A stretch of 24,719 nt of DNA from Metaruminococcus_A sp900762715 (GCA_048204295.1 DBFBLF010000065.1:1-24719), one strand, 5' to 3'; counted from the first letter of the stretch, positions 7,867 to 14,803 are shown. The notes: a model not told the origin generated them from the letters alone. Numbers and translations: made by a program.

Positions 7867-8379
7867 TTGCAGAATCCGCTGACCCGTTTAATTGTCCGGC
7901 AGACAGACATTACACTTTATAACATCCAGGTGGTTTTATCCACCTGCAAGCTGGAAGAAGAGTTTATGGAGCAGCCCGTCTGGCGTCTAATTTACAGTAT
8001 GCTCCGCCGGCTTGACTGCGGAATAATTGAACCGGCCGAGCTCCGCCGCGATCCCGATTTCCACACCGGGGCGCTTGCCGACCTCGCCGTTCCCTATAAT
8101 GGAAAGCCGCTTACAAAGGAGCATCTGGTAGAGTATTACCTCGACCTCAAGGCACGGCTTTTTCTTTATTTAGACGAACTGGACGACGATCTCCTCCTCC
8201 GGCGTCCCAAAATCGGCGCTGATATTCGGCTGGACACCATCTTTGCAGAGCTGCGGCGCTTCACCTACCAGATCGGGCAGATCAACGCCTTTACTGCACT
8301 CCAAGCTGGCAAAAAACCCCTTTTTTTTGACAATGATAAGAATTACCCCACAGACCATCAATACTTTGAACTAAAATAA
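7867..8379 (+). CDS. DinB-like four-helix-bundle protein lacking the metal-ligand histidines
   Basis: The protein has 170 residues. The pattern fits the DinB/YfiT-type bundle: a first long helix, then PVWRLIYSMLRRLD, then LTKEHLVEYYLDLKARLFLYLDELDDDLL, then FAELRRFTYQIGQINAF. In typical members the equivalent segments read roughly W..iyHtL, and RHvqyHvGqln. Here the three expected histidines appear to be Ser44, Arg131 and Gln135, so a metal site is probably absent. The start is TTG at 7867, supported by AAGGAGGG six bases upstream; no ATG fits. Some family members are thiol transferases or are DNA-damage-induced, but no function can be assigned here. It ends in a shared bidirectional terminator. 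The family call is by pattern memory and needs a profile search. Confidence 0.65.
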   Translation: MQNPLTRLIVRQTDITLYNIQVVLSTCKLEEEFMEQPVWRLIYSMLRRLDCGIIEPAELRRDPDFHTGALADLAVPYNGKPLTKEHLVEYYLDLKARLFLYLDELDDDLLLRRPKIGADIRLDTIFAELRRFTYQIGQINAFTALQAGKKPLFFDNDKNYPTDHQYFELK

Positions 8380-8415
8380 AAAGGAACCGCCCGCTTTTTC
8401 GGGTGGTTCCTTTTT
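8378..8415. terminator. Bidirectional terminator between DinB-like gene and HAD pseudogene
   Basis: AAGGAACCGCCCG (8381-8393) pairs with CGGGTGGTTCCTT (8400-8412) with a single G-T wobble. The loop is CTTTTT, and A-runs and T-runs flank both sides. It overlaps the stop codons of both convergent genes. Confidence 0.9.
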
Positions 8416-9241
8416 ATACAACTGCGTGCTCTATCAGCCAGCGGGCAACTCCATCCTCTTCATTCAATAGAATTATCCCGCTGGCGATTTTTTTCAGTTC
8501 GTCAACCGCGTTACCCACCGCGTAACACTCATCCGATGCCTCAAAAGCGGAATATTGTTCACCGCATCTCCAAACGAGACTACCCGGCCGCAACCCAGCA
8601 GTTCTTTCAGCCACAGAACAGCCCTTGCTTTTGTTGCCTCCGCCGGCATTATTTCACACCAATACTCCGGGCGGTACAATTCCTGCTGCAGGGTACACTG
8701 GTACGCCGGCAGGGCGTTGAACACCTCGTAAACAGGAAATAAATCCTCTTTTTCTCCAATGCAGGTATAGTAAAAAGGAGTGCCCTGATACAGCTCCGCT
8801 TCATTTTCCACCGGGCGGAGCCGCCGGTCGTTTTGCCGGTTGGCGAGATAACGCCTTGTCCCCCTCATTTTCCGCCCGCGGCAGCCAGGACACCTTTTCC
8901 TCTCCCGCAACCAGGCTGTAAACCAGTGGGAATACGCCGAGGCGGTCAAAAATCCCCCGGGCCGCCTCAGCATCTCCCGGATGAAAGAGAGACGAAGAAA
9001 GAAGCTCTCCGGTGCCGGTTTCCAATATGAAAACGCCATTGTAAACAACAATCGGGAGGCTGACCTCAAGTCCCTTTGTCACCACCGCAGATGAACGAAA
9101 GGAACGCGCCGTGGCGTAGGTAAAGAACATCCCGGCCTTCACCAAATGTTCCAGCGTTTCTATTGTAAATGCCGACAGTTTGTCGTCCCTGCCCAACAAG
9201 GTACCGTCCAAATCGGAAACATACAGCGTTTTTTCCGGCAC
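8414..9241 (-). pseudogene. Cof-type HAD phosphatase, broken by two single-base frameshifts
   Basis: Read across two shifts, this is a 275-residue Cof-family HAD hydrolase, the normal length. Motif I is SDLDGTLLGRDD, motif II falls in FTYATARSF, the C2 cap is present (GTPFYYTC), then the Lys-containing EATKARAVLWL and motif IV VSFGDAVNNIPL. The frame is lost in a run of five C at 8860-8864 (one extra base; four would give ENEGTRRYLANR). It is lost again at a run of four A at 8543-8546 (one base missing; five would continue PLF into EASDECYAVGNA). The GTG start at 9241 follows GGGGGAGGG. Motif IV also has Asn where GDxxND is expected. Either the gene is decaying, or these are homopolymer sequencing errors; both indels are in homopolymers. 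Confidence 0.75.
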
Positions 9242-9286
9242 GCGTTTCCCTCCCCCTTTTCGTTGCCCTTCCCGCGCCGCATTTTA

Positions 9287-10225
9287 TCACGCATGCGACA
9301 GTAGCGGGAACATCAGCCTGTTCTTGCAGAGGATATTCTCTTTCCCTTTTAACAGAAATAGAGCGTCGTCCGCGGCGCAGACTTTTTCGAACTGGAATCC
9401 TTCCGGAGCTTTCGGCGTAAAGCCGAGGACCGCCTTTGTTATTTCTTCCCCCGCGACGGTTTCCAAAATTTCCAAAACGCTTCCGGTACGGCCGCCGTAA
9501 ATATCATAGCAAAGCAAGGTGCCGCCCGTCTGTTCTGCGATCACAACGGCATCCGCTTCCTCCGCAAAATAGATGCAGTCTTTTAAAAAAGAGGAGCAGT
9601 AAAACATTAAAAGGCCAAAATTATTTTGAAAGGCAAGCGCCGAATATGGGTTGGATTTTTGATAGTATTTCTTAAGCAGCGCCAGGTCGGCGGCATCTGA
9701 AAGGTTCATCTTCCTGTATTTCCCGCCCTTCGGCGTAATTGCCGCGCATGCCTTATATTCTTCCGCCCGCTCAAACCCGAATTTCGGATAAAAATCCAAA
9801 GCCGTATTGTTTGCGAAAAGGTAAAGCGCATCACAACGATTCTTCCAATCCTCAAGAACCGCTTCCATCAGCCTGCGGGACAGGCCTTTGCCCCGGCGCT
9901 CGGGCGCAGTCATCACCGTGCCGAGCTGGATATACCGCCTTGGCGCTCCGTTCCAGGAAAACTCCATAATATTGACGGAAACATTGGATACCACCCGGCC
10001 ACCCTCACAAATGGCATAGGGAATATACAGGTCCGTCCAATAACCGCTTTCATACCATTCCTGAAATGAAAGCCCGAATACCCTGTTTGCCAATTCAAAA
10101 AAACTATTTCGCAGAGGTAGATTCTCTTTTACGCACCTGATTAACTGATAACTCACATATACCGTCCATTCCGCCACACCACAGCGGCACAAATTTTTAT
10201 AAATTGTCTTTAGCCGCCGTTTCAA
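9287..10225 (-). CDS. GNAT-family N-acetyltransferase
   Basis: The protein is up to 312 residues. The acetyl-CoA binding core is visible as QLGTVMTAPERRGKGLSRRLM (about residues 101-121), followed by LYLFANNTALDFYPKFGFER, the usual end of a GNAT fold. A C-terminal region of about 150 residues resembles the second half of two-domain GNAT proteins. The segment LRNSFFELANRVFGLSFQEW is where relatives usually begin. The substrate is unknown. The start is uncertain: TTG at 10225 has no clear ribosome site, and a GTG near 10156 behind GGACGG is an alternative. It lies between the AraC-type gene (45 bases upstream) and the HAD pseudogene (45 bases downstream), all leftward, so co-transcription is likely. 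Confidence 0.8.
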   Translation of the reverse strand: MKRRLKTIYKNLCRCGVAEWTVYVSYQLIRCVKENLPLRNSFFELANRVFGLSFQEWYESGYWTDLYIPYAICEGGRVVSNVSVNIMEFSWNGAPRRYIQLGTVMTAPERRGKGLSRRLMEAVLEDWKNRCDALYLFANNTALDFYPKFGFERAEEYKACAAITPKGGKYRKMNLSDAADLALLKKYYQKSNPYSALAFQNNFGLLMFYCSSFLKDCIYFAEEADAVVIAEQTGGTLLCYDIYGGRTGSVLEILETVAGEEITKAVLGFTPKAPEGFQFEKVCAADDALFLLKGKENILCKNRLMFPLLSHA

Positions 10226-10270
10226 AGACGCCCTGACGCGGAAGAAAGTTTGCAGCAGCCTTATACTATA

Positions 10271-11146
10271 TTAAAAAGGTTTTAAGCTGGTCAGTTCACG
10301 GTACCGCCTTGGTGAAACCTGGTACCGCGCCTTAAAGACGCGGGAAAAATAAGACGGATCGGAAAAGCCGCACCGGGCGGCAACCTCGGAGACCGGAGCC
10401 TCAGTATAGGCAAGCTGCCGGAGCGCCTCTGACATCCGTAGTTCTGTTAGATGCTCAAGCGGCGTCTCCTTGCAGTATTGCCTGAAAAGCCGCTCCAGAT
10501 GACGGGGTGAAACGGAAAGATGTCTCGCAAGGGTCTCCACCGTCAGCTCCTCAGAAAAATGAGCTTCCAGATAATCGAAAGCATCGGCAATCAGGCCGAG
10601 ATTCTGGGACGCCGTCGTCTCCGTACGGGCGTATTGAGAGGAGAGAAAAGCAATTACCGTCTGGAACAGGAGTTTGACCACCGTTTCATAACCCTCGCTC
10701 TTCTGTGAGGTTTGGCGCAGGATCATTTCCGCGATGTTTTCCAGAAATGAAAGGTCGAGCCGATCCAACCGGAGCATTCCGACAGATCCGTTGCGCTCCC
10801 GCAGCTTTGGCGCCGTAAGAAAAAGGGAGGCAAACCCCGGTAGCAGGCGAAGGTCTTCCTTGTCAAACAGGAGGTGCCGCTCATTATAACTGAAATTGAT
10901 GATAATAAGGTCTTTCACCCGTTCAAAAGCGTGGCTTGACAGCCGGTCAATGACAAAAACATCCCCCGGCCCAATCTCATACGACTGTTCCCCTATGACG
11001 TGAAGGGCGGTACCGCTCAGCACGACCACAATTTCGGAAAAGGCATGAGAGTGCATGGCGAATGAGCGGACAAGGTGCACCCGTTCCACTTTGAGCTGGT
11101 AATAGGTCATGTCGTCCAGAAAATCATTTTCAAAACGGTCAACCAT
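10271..11146 (-). CDS. AraC-family transcriptional regulator with N-terminal cupin domain
   Basis: The protein has 291 residues. The N-terminal cupin sensor (about 15-100) shows the HSHAFSEIVVVLSGTALHVI and GPGDVFVID pattern, as in RhaS/MelR-type sugar regulators. The C-terminal double helix-turn-helix (about 190-288) includes LTVETLARHLSVSPRHLERL and VSEVAARCGFSDPSYFSRVF followed by SPRRYR. The ATG at 11146 follows AGGAGA. It is divergent from the URO-D-like gene at 11252, whose promoter has a perfect -10 but no -35, as expected for an activator-dependent promoter. The ligand is not evident; a sugar or other small molecule is a guess. Confidence 0.9.
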   Translation of the reverse strand: MVDRFENDFLDDMTYYQLKVERVHLVRSFAMHSHAFSEIVVVLSGTALHVIGEQSYEIGPGDVFVIDRLSSHAFERVKDLIIINFSYNERHLLFDKEDLRLLPGFASLFLTAPKLRERNGSVGMLRLDRLDLSFLENIAEMILRQTSQKSEGYETVVKLLFQTVIAFLSSQYARTETTASQNLGLIADAFDYLEAHFSEELTVETLARHLSVSPRHLERLFRQYCKETPLEHLTELRMSEALRQLAYTEAPVSEVAARCGFSDPSYFSRVFKARYQVSPRRYRELTSLKPF

Positions 11147-11204
11147 GTCGTTTTTCTCCTAATACTGGTCTGAAAAATGAATGCGGAAACCCCCCGCCCT
11201 TTTT

Positions 11205-11210
11205 TATAAT
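11205..11210 (+). promoter_or_regulatory. -10 element of the URO-D-like gene promoter
   Basis: A perfect TATAAT lies 42 bases before the ATG at 11252. Nothing resembling TTGACA lies 16-18 bases upstream, which suggests dependence on an activator, probably the divergent AraC-type protein. Confidence 0.45.
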
Positions 11211-11237
11211 AGTAGCATCAGCCAAACAACTTTGCAA
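11209..11237 (-). promoter_or_regulatory. Possible promoter of the AraC-type gene
   Basis: On the minus strand, TTGCAA (11237-11232), a 17-base spacer and TACTAT (11214-11209) are 4 of 6 matches each. The -10 overlaps the rightward -10 at 11205-11210, so the two promoters would compete for polymerase. Confidence 0.35.
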
Positions 11238-11251
11238 CAGGAGGGTGCAGG

Positions 11252-12334
11252 ATGCGTTATAAAGAAGACTGGGAACAAGCCAAAAAACGGATGGAAGCTT
11301 TTTGGGCGGGCGAAATGACCGACCGGTGCTGCGTTGCGGCAATCGGCCGGAAAGAGGGCGGGAGCTACCGCAACTTCCCCAAACCGGAAAAAGCAGAAGA
11401 CCGCAAAATTTACTGGACCGATCCGGAATTGATCATTGAACGGAACCGGGATGTGTTCGAAAATACATATTACGCCGGGGAGTCTTTTCCGCAAATTTTT
11501 ACAAACCTTGGTGCTTCAGGGCTGGCGGGATATTTTAAAGGAATCAAAGTCGGGTACGAGGATTCCATCTGGTTCTTTGGGAGTGACGAAGTAAAAGAAG
11601 ACGACCCCGAAACAATTGTTTTTGACAAGCAGAGTTTCCTTTACCAGAAAACACTGGAACTTTCCAAAGCCTTTGTTGAGGACAGCAAAGGGGACTATTT
11701 TATTTCGATGCCCGATATTTCCGGCAATCTCGATACCCTTGCCCACCTGCGCGGGAGCGATAATTTTCTAATGGATCTCGCCCTTAATCCGGATTGGGTT
11801 CATGCGGCGATGCCGAAGTGCCTGGAGGCCTGGAAAACAACCATTGACGAATGTTATGCCATCACGAAAGCAAACAACGACGGCGGAAGCACGGTGGGCT
11901 GGCTTGGTATTTGGGGGCCGGGAAAGTTCAGCCAGATGCAGTGCGACCTATCGGTTATGATCTCCCACCCGATGTTTGAGGAATTTGCCCTGCCCGAGCT
12001 CAAGGCGCAGGCGGCCTTTTTAGACAAAGCACTCTACCACTTCGACGGGATGGAGCAGTGCGCGCACCTCGATTCCCTGTTGGAGATGGAGGATTTGGAC
12101 ATCATTCAGTGGACCTGTGTTGACGGACAACCGGAACCGACCGAGTTTATCCCCACCCTGCGGAAAATCCAACAAGCGGGCAAACGGCTGCTCATACGGC
12201 ACAACAAATTCCCGGTGCTTGAAACCCTGTTGACCGAACTTTCCTCCAAGGGGCTGTTCCTCTACTGTGAGTTTGACACCGAGGAAGAGGCAAAGCAGAT
12301 GATCAAACTGGCGGAAAGGCTGAGCCACGAATAA
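11252..12334 (+). CDS. URO-D/corrinoid-methyltransferase superfamily protein
   Basis: The protein has 360 residues. It resembles the uroporphyrinogen-decarboxylase-like barrel proteins, some annotated as trimethylamine corrinoid protein 2 or methionine-synthase-like. Supporting segments are the opening YKEDWEQAKKRMEAFW, LNPDWVHAAM, the catalytic-face-like YHFDGMEQCAHLDSLLEM with DIIQWTCVDGQPEP, and the C-terminal strand GLFLYCEFDTEEEAKQMIKL. The family members that are understood transfer methyl groups or decarboxylate tetrapyrroles. No corrinoid-binding protein gene is adjacent, so the substrate is open. The ATG at 11252 follows AGGAGGGTGCAGG. It is divergent from an AraC-type regulator and is followed by a strong terminator, so it is probably a single-gene unit under that regulator. 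Confidence 0.75.
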   Translation: MRYKEDWEQAKKRMEAFWAGEMTDRCCVAAIGRKEGGSYRNFPKPEKAEDRKIYWTDPELIIERNRDVFENTYYAGESFPQIFTNLGASGLAGYFKGIKVGYEDSIWFFGSDEVKEDDPETIVFDKQSFLYQKTLELSKAFVEDSKGDYFISMPDISGNLDTLAHLRGSDNFLMDLALNPDWVHAAMPKCLEAWKTTIDECYAITKANNDGGSTVGWLGIWGPGKFSQMQCDLSVMISHPMFEEFALPELKAQAAFLDKALYHFDGMEQCAHLDSLLEMEDLDIIQWTCVDGQPEPTEFIPTLRKIQQAGKRLLIRHNKFPVLETLLTELSSKGLFLYCEFDTEEEAKQMIKLAERLSHE

Positions 12335-12395
12335 GAGCCCGTTTTTCAGACACGGCCGAAAATCACGGCAGATGTAAAACCTTCTACTCTATTAT

Positions 12396-12441
12396 AAAAC
12401 ACAAGGCCGGCGCGGAAACATCCGCGCCGGCCTTGTGTTTT
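12396..12441 (+). terminator. Terminator of the URO-D-like gene
   Basis: A perfect 21-base-pair stem (12396-12416 with 12421-12441) closes on the loop AACA, with a GC-rich centre (GGCCGGCGCGGA) and a TTTT end. The AAAA at its left end lets it work in both directions, although the next gene is also rightward. Confidence 0.9.
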
Positions 12442-12485
12442 AGCTGATTTCATGATAAACTCACCCTTAAAAGGAGGTGCTTTAT

Positions 12486-13259
12486 ATGGTAAAACTTACG
12501 CCCGGCGAAATGGAACAAATTGCTCCGCTCTTTTCCGGAATGGAAGAGACAATGATCTGGTCCTGCCTGCAGGGAGTTATGGGGGACGCCTGGGCCGATA
12601 GAAACGATAGGCCGTCTGCCGCGCGGATTTTTATCGGCGGCTTTCTCTTCTTCGCCGGGGACAGCAACGCGGAAGGCGCTGAAGAACTGGTGAAAGACCT
12701 GCCGCCCTTCAGCCGACCTTGGCGGCTTCTCGTTCCTTCAAATGAAGATTGGAGCGATTTAATTGAGGCAGTTTACGGGGACAAAGCACAGCGTATCACT
12801 CGTTATGCCTTTTATAAAGATACCGCCTTTGACAGGGCGCATTTGGAAAAGCTGCGTTCCTCTCTTCCGGAGGATTATAAAATCGTCCCCTTTGATGCGG
12901 AGATTTACCATTCTTCCCTCAGCGAGCCATGGTCGCAGGATTTCTGCCCGCACTTCACAGACGCAGAAGATTTTCTGGCACGGGGAATTGGTTCCGCCGT
13001 ACTGCATGGATGCGAAATGGTGGGCGGCGCTTCCTCTTATACCATATATAACGGCGGGATTGAAATCGAAATCGACGTGCGGGAGGATCACCGGCATAAA
13101 GGGCTTGGAACCGCCTGCGCATCCGATCTGATTCTGCGCTGCCTTGATAAAGGAATCTACCCGAGTTGGGACGCGGCGAATCTGATTTCTGTAGCACTTG
13201 CGAAAAAACTCGGCTACCGCTTGAAAGAAGCGTACCCGGCTTACAATGTTCAATTATAG
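12486..13259 (+). CDS. GNAT acetyltransferase (ZmaR-like, GNAT_acetyltran type)
   Basis: The protein has 257 residues. An N-terminal half without motifs (about 1-130) is followed by a C-terminal GNAT core with GGASSYTIYNGGIEIEIDV, then REDHRHKGLGTACASDLI (the acetyl-CoA loop, R/Q-x-x-G-x-A/G type). It ends with PSWDAANLISVALAKKLGYR, which is typical of the group that includes the zwittermicin-resistance protein ZmaR. Most members are of unknown substrate. The start is ATG at 12486, because AAGGAGGTG lies 8 bases upstream; the alternative start at 12477 sits inside this ribosome site. It comes after the strong terminator at 12396-12441 and has only a weak promoter candidate, so expression may be low. 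Confidence 0.85.
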   Translation: MVKLTPGEMEQIAPLFSGMEETMIWSCLQGVMGDAWADRNDRPSAARIFIGGFLFFAGDSNAEGAEELVKDLPPFSRPWRLLVPSNEDWSDLIEAVYGDKAQRITRYAFYKDTAFDRAHLEKLRSSLPEDYKIVPFDAEIYHSSLSEPWSQDFCPHFTDAEDFLARGIGSAVLHGCEMVGGASSYTIYNGGIEIEIDVREDHRHKGLGTACASDLILRCLDKGIYPSWDAANLISVALAKKLGYRLKEAYPAYNVQL

Positions 13260-13262
13260 CTC

Positions 13263-13291
13263 TTGACGGTGCTTTTATTCCGTCGTATTAT
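13263..13291 (+). promoter_or_regulatory. Promoter of the CE15-like esterase gene
   Basis: TTGACG (13263-13268), a 17-base spacer and TATTAT (13286-13291) form a good sigma-A promoter. It begins 3 bases after the stop of the preceding GNAT gene and lies 47 bases before the ATG. Confidence 0.75.
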
Positions 13292-13338
13292 ACAAATGTG
13301 TTGCCGTTCATTACTTTATTATAAAGGAGCAAGAAACC

Positions 13339-14406
13339 ATGTACATCCCGAAAATTTCCAGCCTGCCCCCTATTTTAACCTGTAACGACGGGAGCTGCGT
13401 CACCACTATAGAGGAGTGGGAAACGAAGCGCCGCGGTGAAATTTACGATTTTTTTACTGATTACGTATACGGCCGGGTTCCAGAGATTGAAATGGAAGTC
13501 TCTCACACCAAGGAGCGCAGAGAAACCGGTGGCGTCATAGAATACGGCGTTGTCATCACCACCAAAACAACGTTCGGTTCTCACAGTTTTAATGCCTGTA
13601 TCTCGGTCCCAAAAACTGAAAAGCCCTGCCCGGTCTTTGAAGTGATTCAGTTTCCCTACCAGGAAACACACGTCTTTAAAGAAAAGCTTCTGAACCGCGG
13701 CTACGCGCTTGCCCGTTTTTATTACCCGGAGATCTGCACCGATGACAACAACGACTTTTCCGGCGGTATTCACGCTATTGTCAAGGAACCGGACGGTGTG
13801 CGCAAAGACAACACCTGGGGCGCAATTGCAAGCTGGGCCTGGGCAGCATCCCGCTTGATGGATGTGGTTGAAACGATCCCTGAAATTGACGGCAGCAGAG
13901 CCGCGCTGGTGGGCCACTCCCGCACCGGTAAAGCCGCTCTCTGGTGCGGCGCTTCCGATAAACGCTTTGGCCTGATATGCAGCAATGAATCGGGCTGCGG
14001 CGGCACCGCAATCACCCGTAAAAAACAGGGTGAACACATTAAGGATATCTGTAAAGGGTTTCCCTGCTGGTTCTGTTCAAATTATAAAACCTTTGGCGGC
14101 GACGAAGAGAATATGCCCTTTGACCAGCACATGCTGCTGGCTCTCTCAGCGCCTCGCCCGCTTTATGTATCAAGCGCGGTAGAGGACCTGTGGTCCGGTC
14201 CGTCATCGGAATTCCTGGGCGCGAAATACGCTGGTGAAATTTACAAGCTTTACGGCAAAAAGCCCCTTGGACTTGAAAATTTTCCAATTGTCGGCACTGT
14301 AGACCAAAGTGGAAGCGTTGCCTACCACCTCCGCCGCGGAGCCCATTCCCTCTCCCCCTATGATTGGGATGAATTTATCAACTACGCGGATAAAGTACTG
14401 AAATAA
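13339..14406 (+). CDS. CE15-family glucuronoyl-esterase-like hydrolase, cytoplasmic
   Basis: The protein has 355 residues with an alpha/beta-hydrolase fold. The nucleophile elbow is VGHSRTGKAALW with Ser194, the GHSRxGK form seen in bacterial CE15 enzymes. Glu217 in NESGCGGT lies 23 residues after the serine, the same spacing as Ser213/Glu236 in fungal glucuronoyl esterases. His336 in RRGAHSLSP completes the triad. APRPLYV and the WSGPSSEFLGA segment also fit. Characterised CE15 enzymes cleave esters between glucuronic acid of xylan and lignin alcohols, and most are secreted. No signal peptide or binding module is visible here, so the protein should act inside the cell, perhaps on imported oligosaccharides or other esters. 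The ATG at 13339 follows AAAGGAG. It has its own promoter. Confidence 0.82.
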   Translation: MYIPKISSLPPILTCNDGSCVTTIEEWETKRRGEIYDFFTDYVYGRVPEIEMEVSHTKERRETGGVIEYGVVITTKTTFGSHSFNACISVPKTEKPCPVFEVIQFPYQETHVFKEKLLNRGYALARFYYPEICTDDNNDFSGGIHAIVKEPDGVRKDNTWGAIASWAWAASRLMDVVETIPEIDGSRAALVGHSRTGKAALWCGASDKRFGLICSNESGCGGTAITRKKQGEHIKDICKGFPCWFCSNYKTFGGDEENMPFDQHMLLALSAPRPLYVSSAVEDLWSGPSSEFLGAKYAGEIYKLYGKKPLGLENFPIVGTVDQSGSVAYHLRRGAHSLSPYDWDEFINYADKVLK

Positions 14407-14514
14407 CCGGTGTCAAACTTTGATAAAAGGGGATATGACCGCCCTTTGCTTCCGGCAGGCTATCTCACAGTAATCTGTGGGTATGGTTATTTATTGGCAC
14501 TTTGCAAGAAAAGG
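14407..14514. other. Intergenic stretch before the aroF promoter
   Basis: This is the first part of the 397-base gap between the esterase gene and aroF. It contains a small CACAG-TAAT-CTGTG hairpin (about 14466-14479) without a T-run. An in-frame ORF beginning at 14410 has no ribosome site and runs through the promoter, so I do not accept it as a gene. Confidence 0.4.
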
Positions 14515-14543
14515 TTGACAAAGTTAAAAAAAGCTGTTATGAT
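14515..14543 (+). promoter_or_regulatory. Promoter of the aroF leader
   Basis: A perfect TTGACA (14515-14520), a 17-base spacer and TATGAT (14538-14543) match at 11 of 12 positions. Transcription should start near 14550, giving a leader of about 250 bases before aroF. Confidence 0.88.
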
Positions 14544-14550
14544 AAAAATG

Positions 14551-14562
14551 CGCTTTAAAGCG
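14551..14562. promoter_or_regulatory. Palindrome at the aroF transcription start
   Basis: CGCTTTAAAGCG is a perfect 12-base palindrome at the expected +1. A second near-palindrome, TTAAAGCTTTTAA, follows. It could be a repressor site or a 5' hairpin of the leader RNA. Confidence 0.3.
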
Positions 14563-14586
14563 TTAAAGCTTTTAAGGGGTAAAGAG

Positions 14587-14679
14587 ATGCTGAATATTGT
14601 GTGCGACAATCGATTTTATTATTATTGCCTGACCGGTTCGGAGTCGGGTTGTTTGTTGCGCGCCGTTTTACAGCATTAA
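14587..14679 (+). CDS. Putative Tyr/Phe-rich leader peptide of aroF
   Basis: This 30-codon ORF begins MLNIVCDNRFYYYCLTG. It carries one Phe codon and three successive Tyr codons (TTT TAT TAT TAT, 14614-14625). The ribosome site AAGGGG (14574-14579) stands 7 bases before the ATG. It lies between a strong promoter and an intrinsic terminator in front of DAHP synthase, whose pathway makes tyrosine and phenylalanine. A ribosome stalled on the Tyr run would cover segment 1 of the leader (14604-14613). One that reaches the stop codon (14677-14679) would disrupt segment 2 (14644-14652). I read it as the sensor of an attenuator, not as a functional protein. The role is inferred from codons, position and RNA pairing. 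Confidence 0.75.
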   Translation: MLNIVCDNRFYYYCLTGSESGCLLRAVLQH

Positions 14680-14731
14680 ACCTGCGCTGTATTCGAAAGG
14701 CCGACAACCGATTCCGGTTGCCGGCCTTTTT
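14604..14731 (+). promoter_or_regulatory. Tyrosine-responsive attenuator with mutually exclusive pairings
   Basis: Segment 1 CGACAATCGA (14604-14613) and segment 3 CGACAACCGA (14702-14711) are near copies. Both are complementary to segment 2 TCGGGTTGT (14644-14652), with one bulged G in segment 2. Segment 3 is also the left arm of the terminator (segment 4, 14715-14729). Hence 1:2 plus 3:4 stops transcription, and 2:3 (antiterminator) permits it. A14704 mispairs with C14721 in the terminator but pairs with T14652 in the antiterminator, consistent with selection for both folds. No T-box sequence (GGGTGGNACCGCG-like) is present. Confidence 0.65.
14696..14731 (+). terminator. Attenuator terminator upstream of aroF
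   Basis: AAAGGCCGACAACCG (14696-14710) pairs with CGGTTGCCGGCCTTT (14715-14729) around the loop ATTC, with one A-C mismatch. It is followed by a T-run to 14731. It lies 72 bases before the aroF start, inside the leader transcript. Confidence 0.85.
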
Positions 14732-14803
14732 GTATGCTGTTTTTCAAAAAAGGCACGCCCTAAAACCCATCTGTGAAAGCAAAAAAAGAAAGAGGGAACT
14801 TCA

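Noticed and set aside
8494..9241. Two or three separate short genes at the HAD locus (8801-9241, 8494-9069 and 8414-8614)
   Set aside because: Each fragment carries a consecutive part of one Cof-type HAD protein, and two single-base shifts join them.
12396..12441. Mobile or REP-like repeat (very long perfect inverted repeat)
   Set aside because: Single copy in the window, placed after a stop codon and ending in T residues, so a terminator is the simple explanation.
12759..13253. 164-codon ORF antisense to the second GNAT gene
   Set aside because: No ribosome site or motif. The opposite strand carries a full acetyl-CoA-binding motif.
13375..14037. 220-codon ORF antisense to the CE15-like gene
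   Set aside because: It is a shadow: the opposite strand shows a complete catalytic triad, promoter and SD, while this frame has no recognisable motif or ribosome site.
14407..14586. In-frame extension of the leader peptide to a start at 14410, giving an 89-codon ORF
   Set aside because: It would begin upstream of the promoter at 14515-14543 and has no ribosome site; the ATG at 14587 has one.
14550..14803. T-box riboswitch controlling aroF
   Set aside because: No GGGTGGNACCGCG-like antiterminator bulge and no Stem I-like layout. The Tyr codons in an SD-preceded ORF explain the region better.
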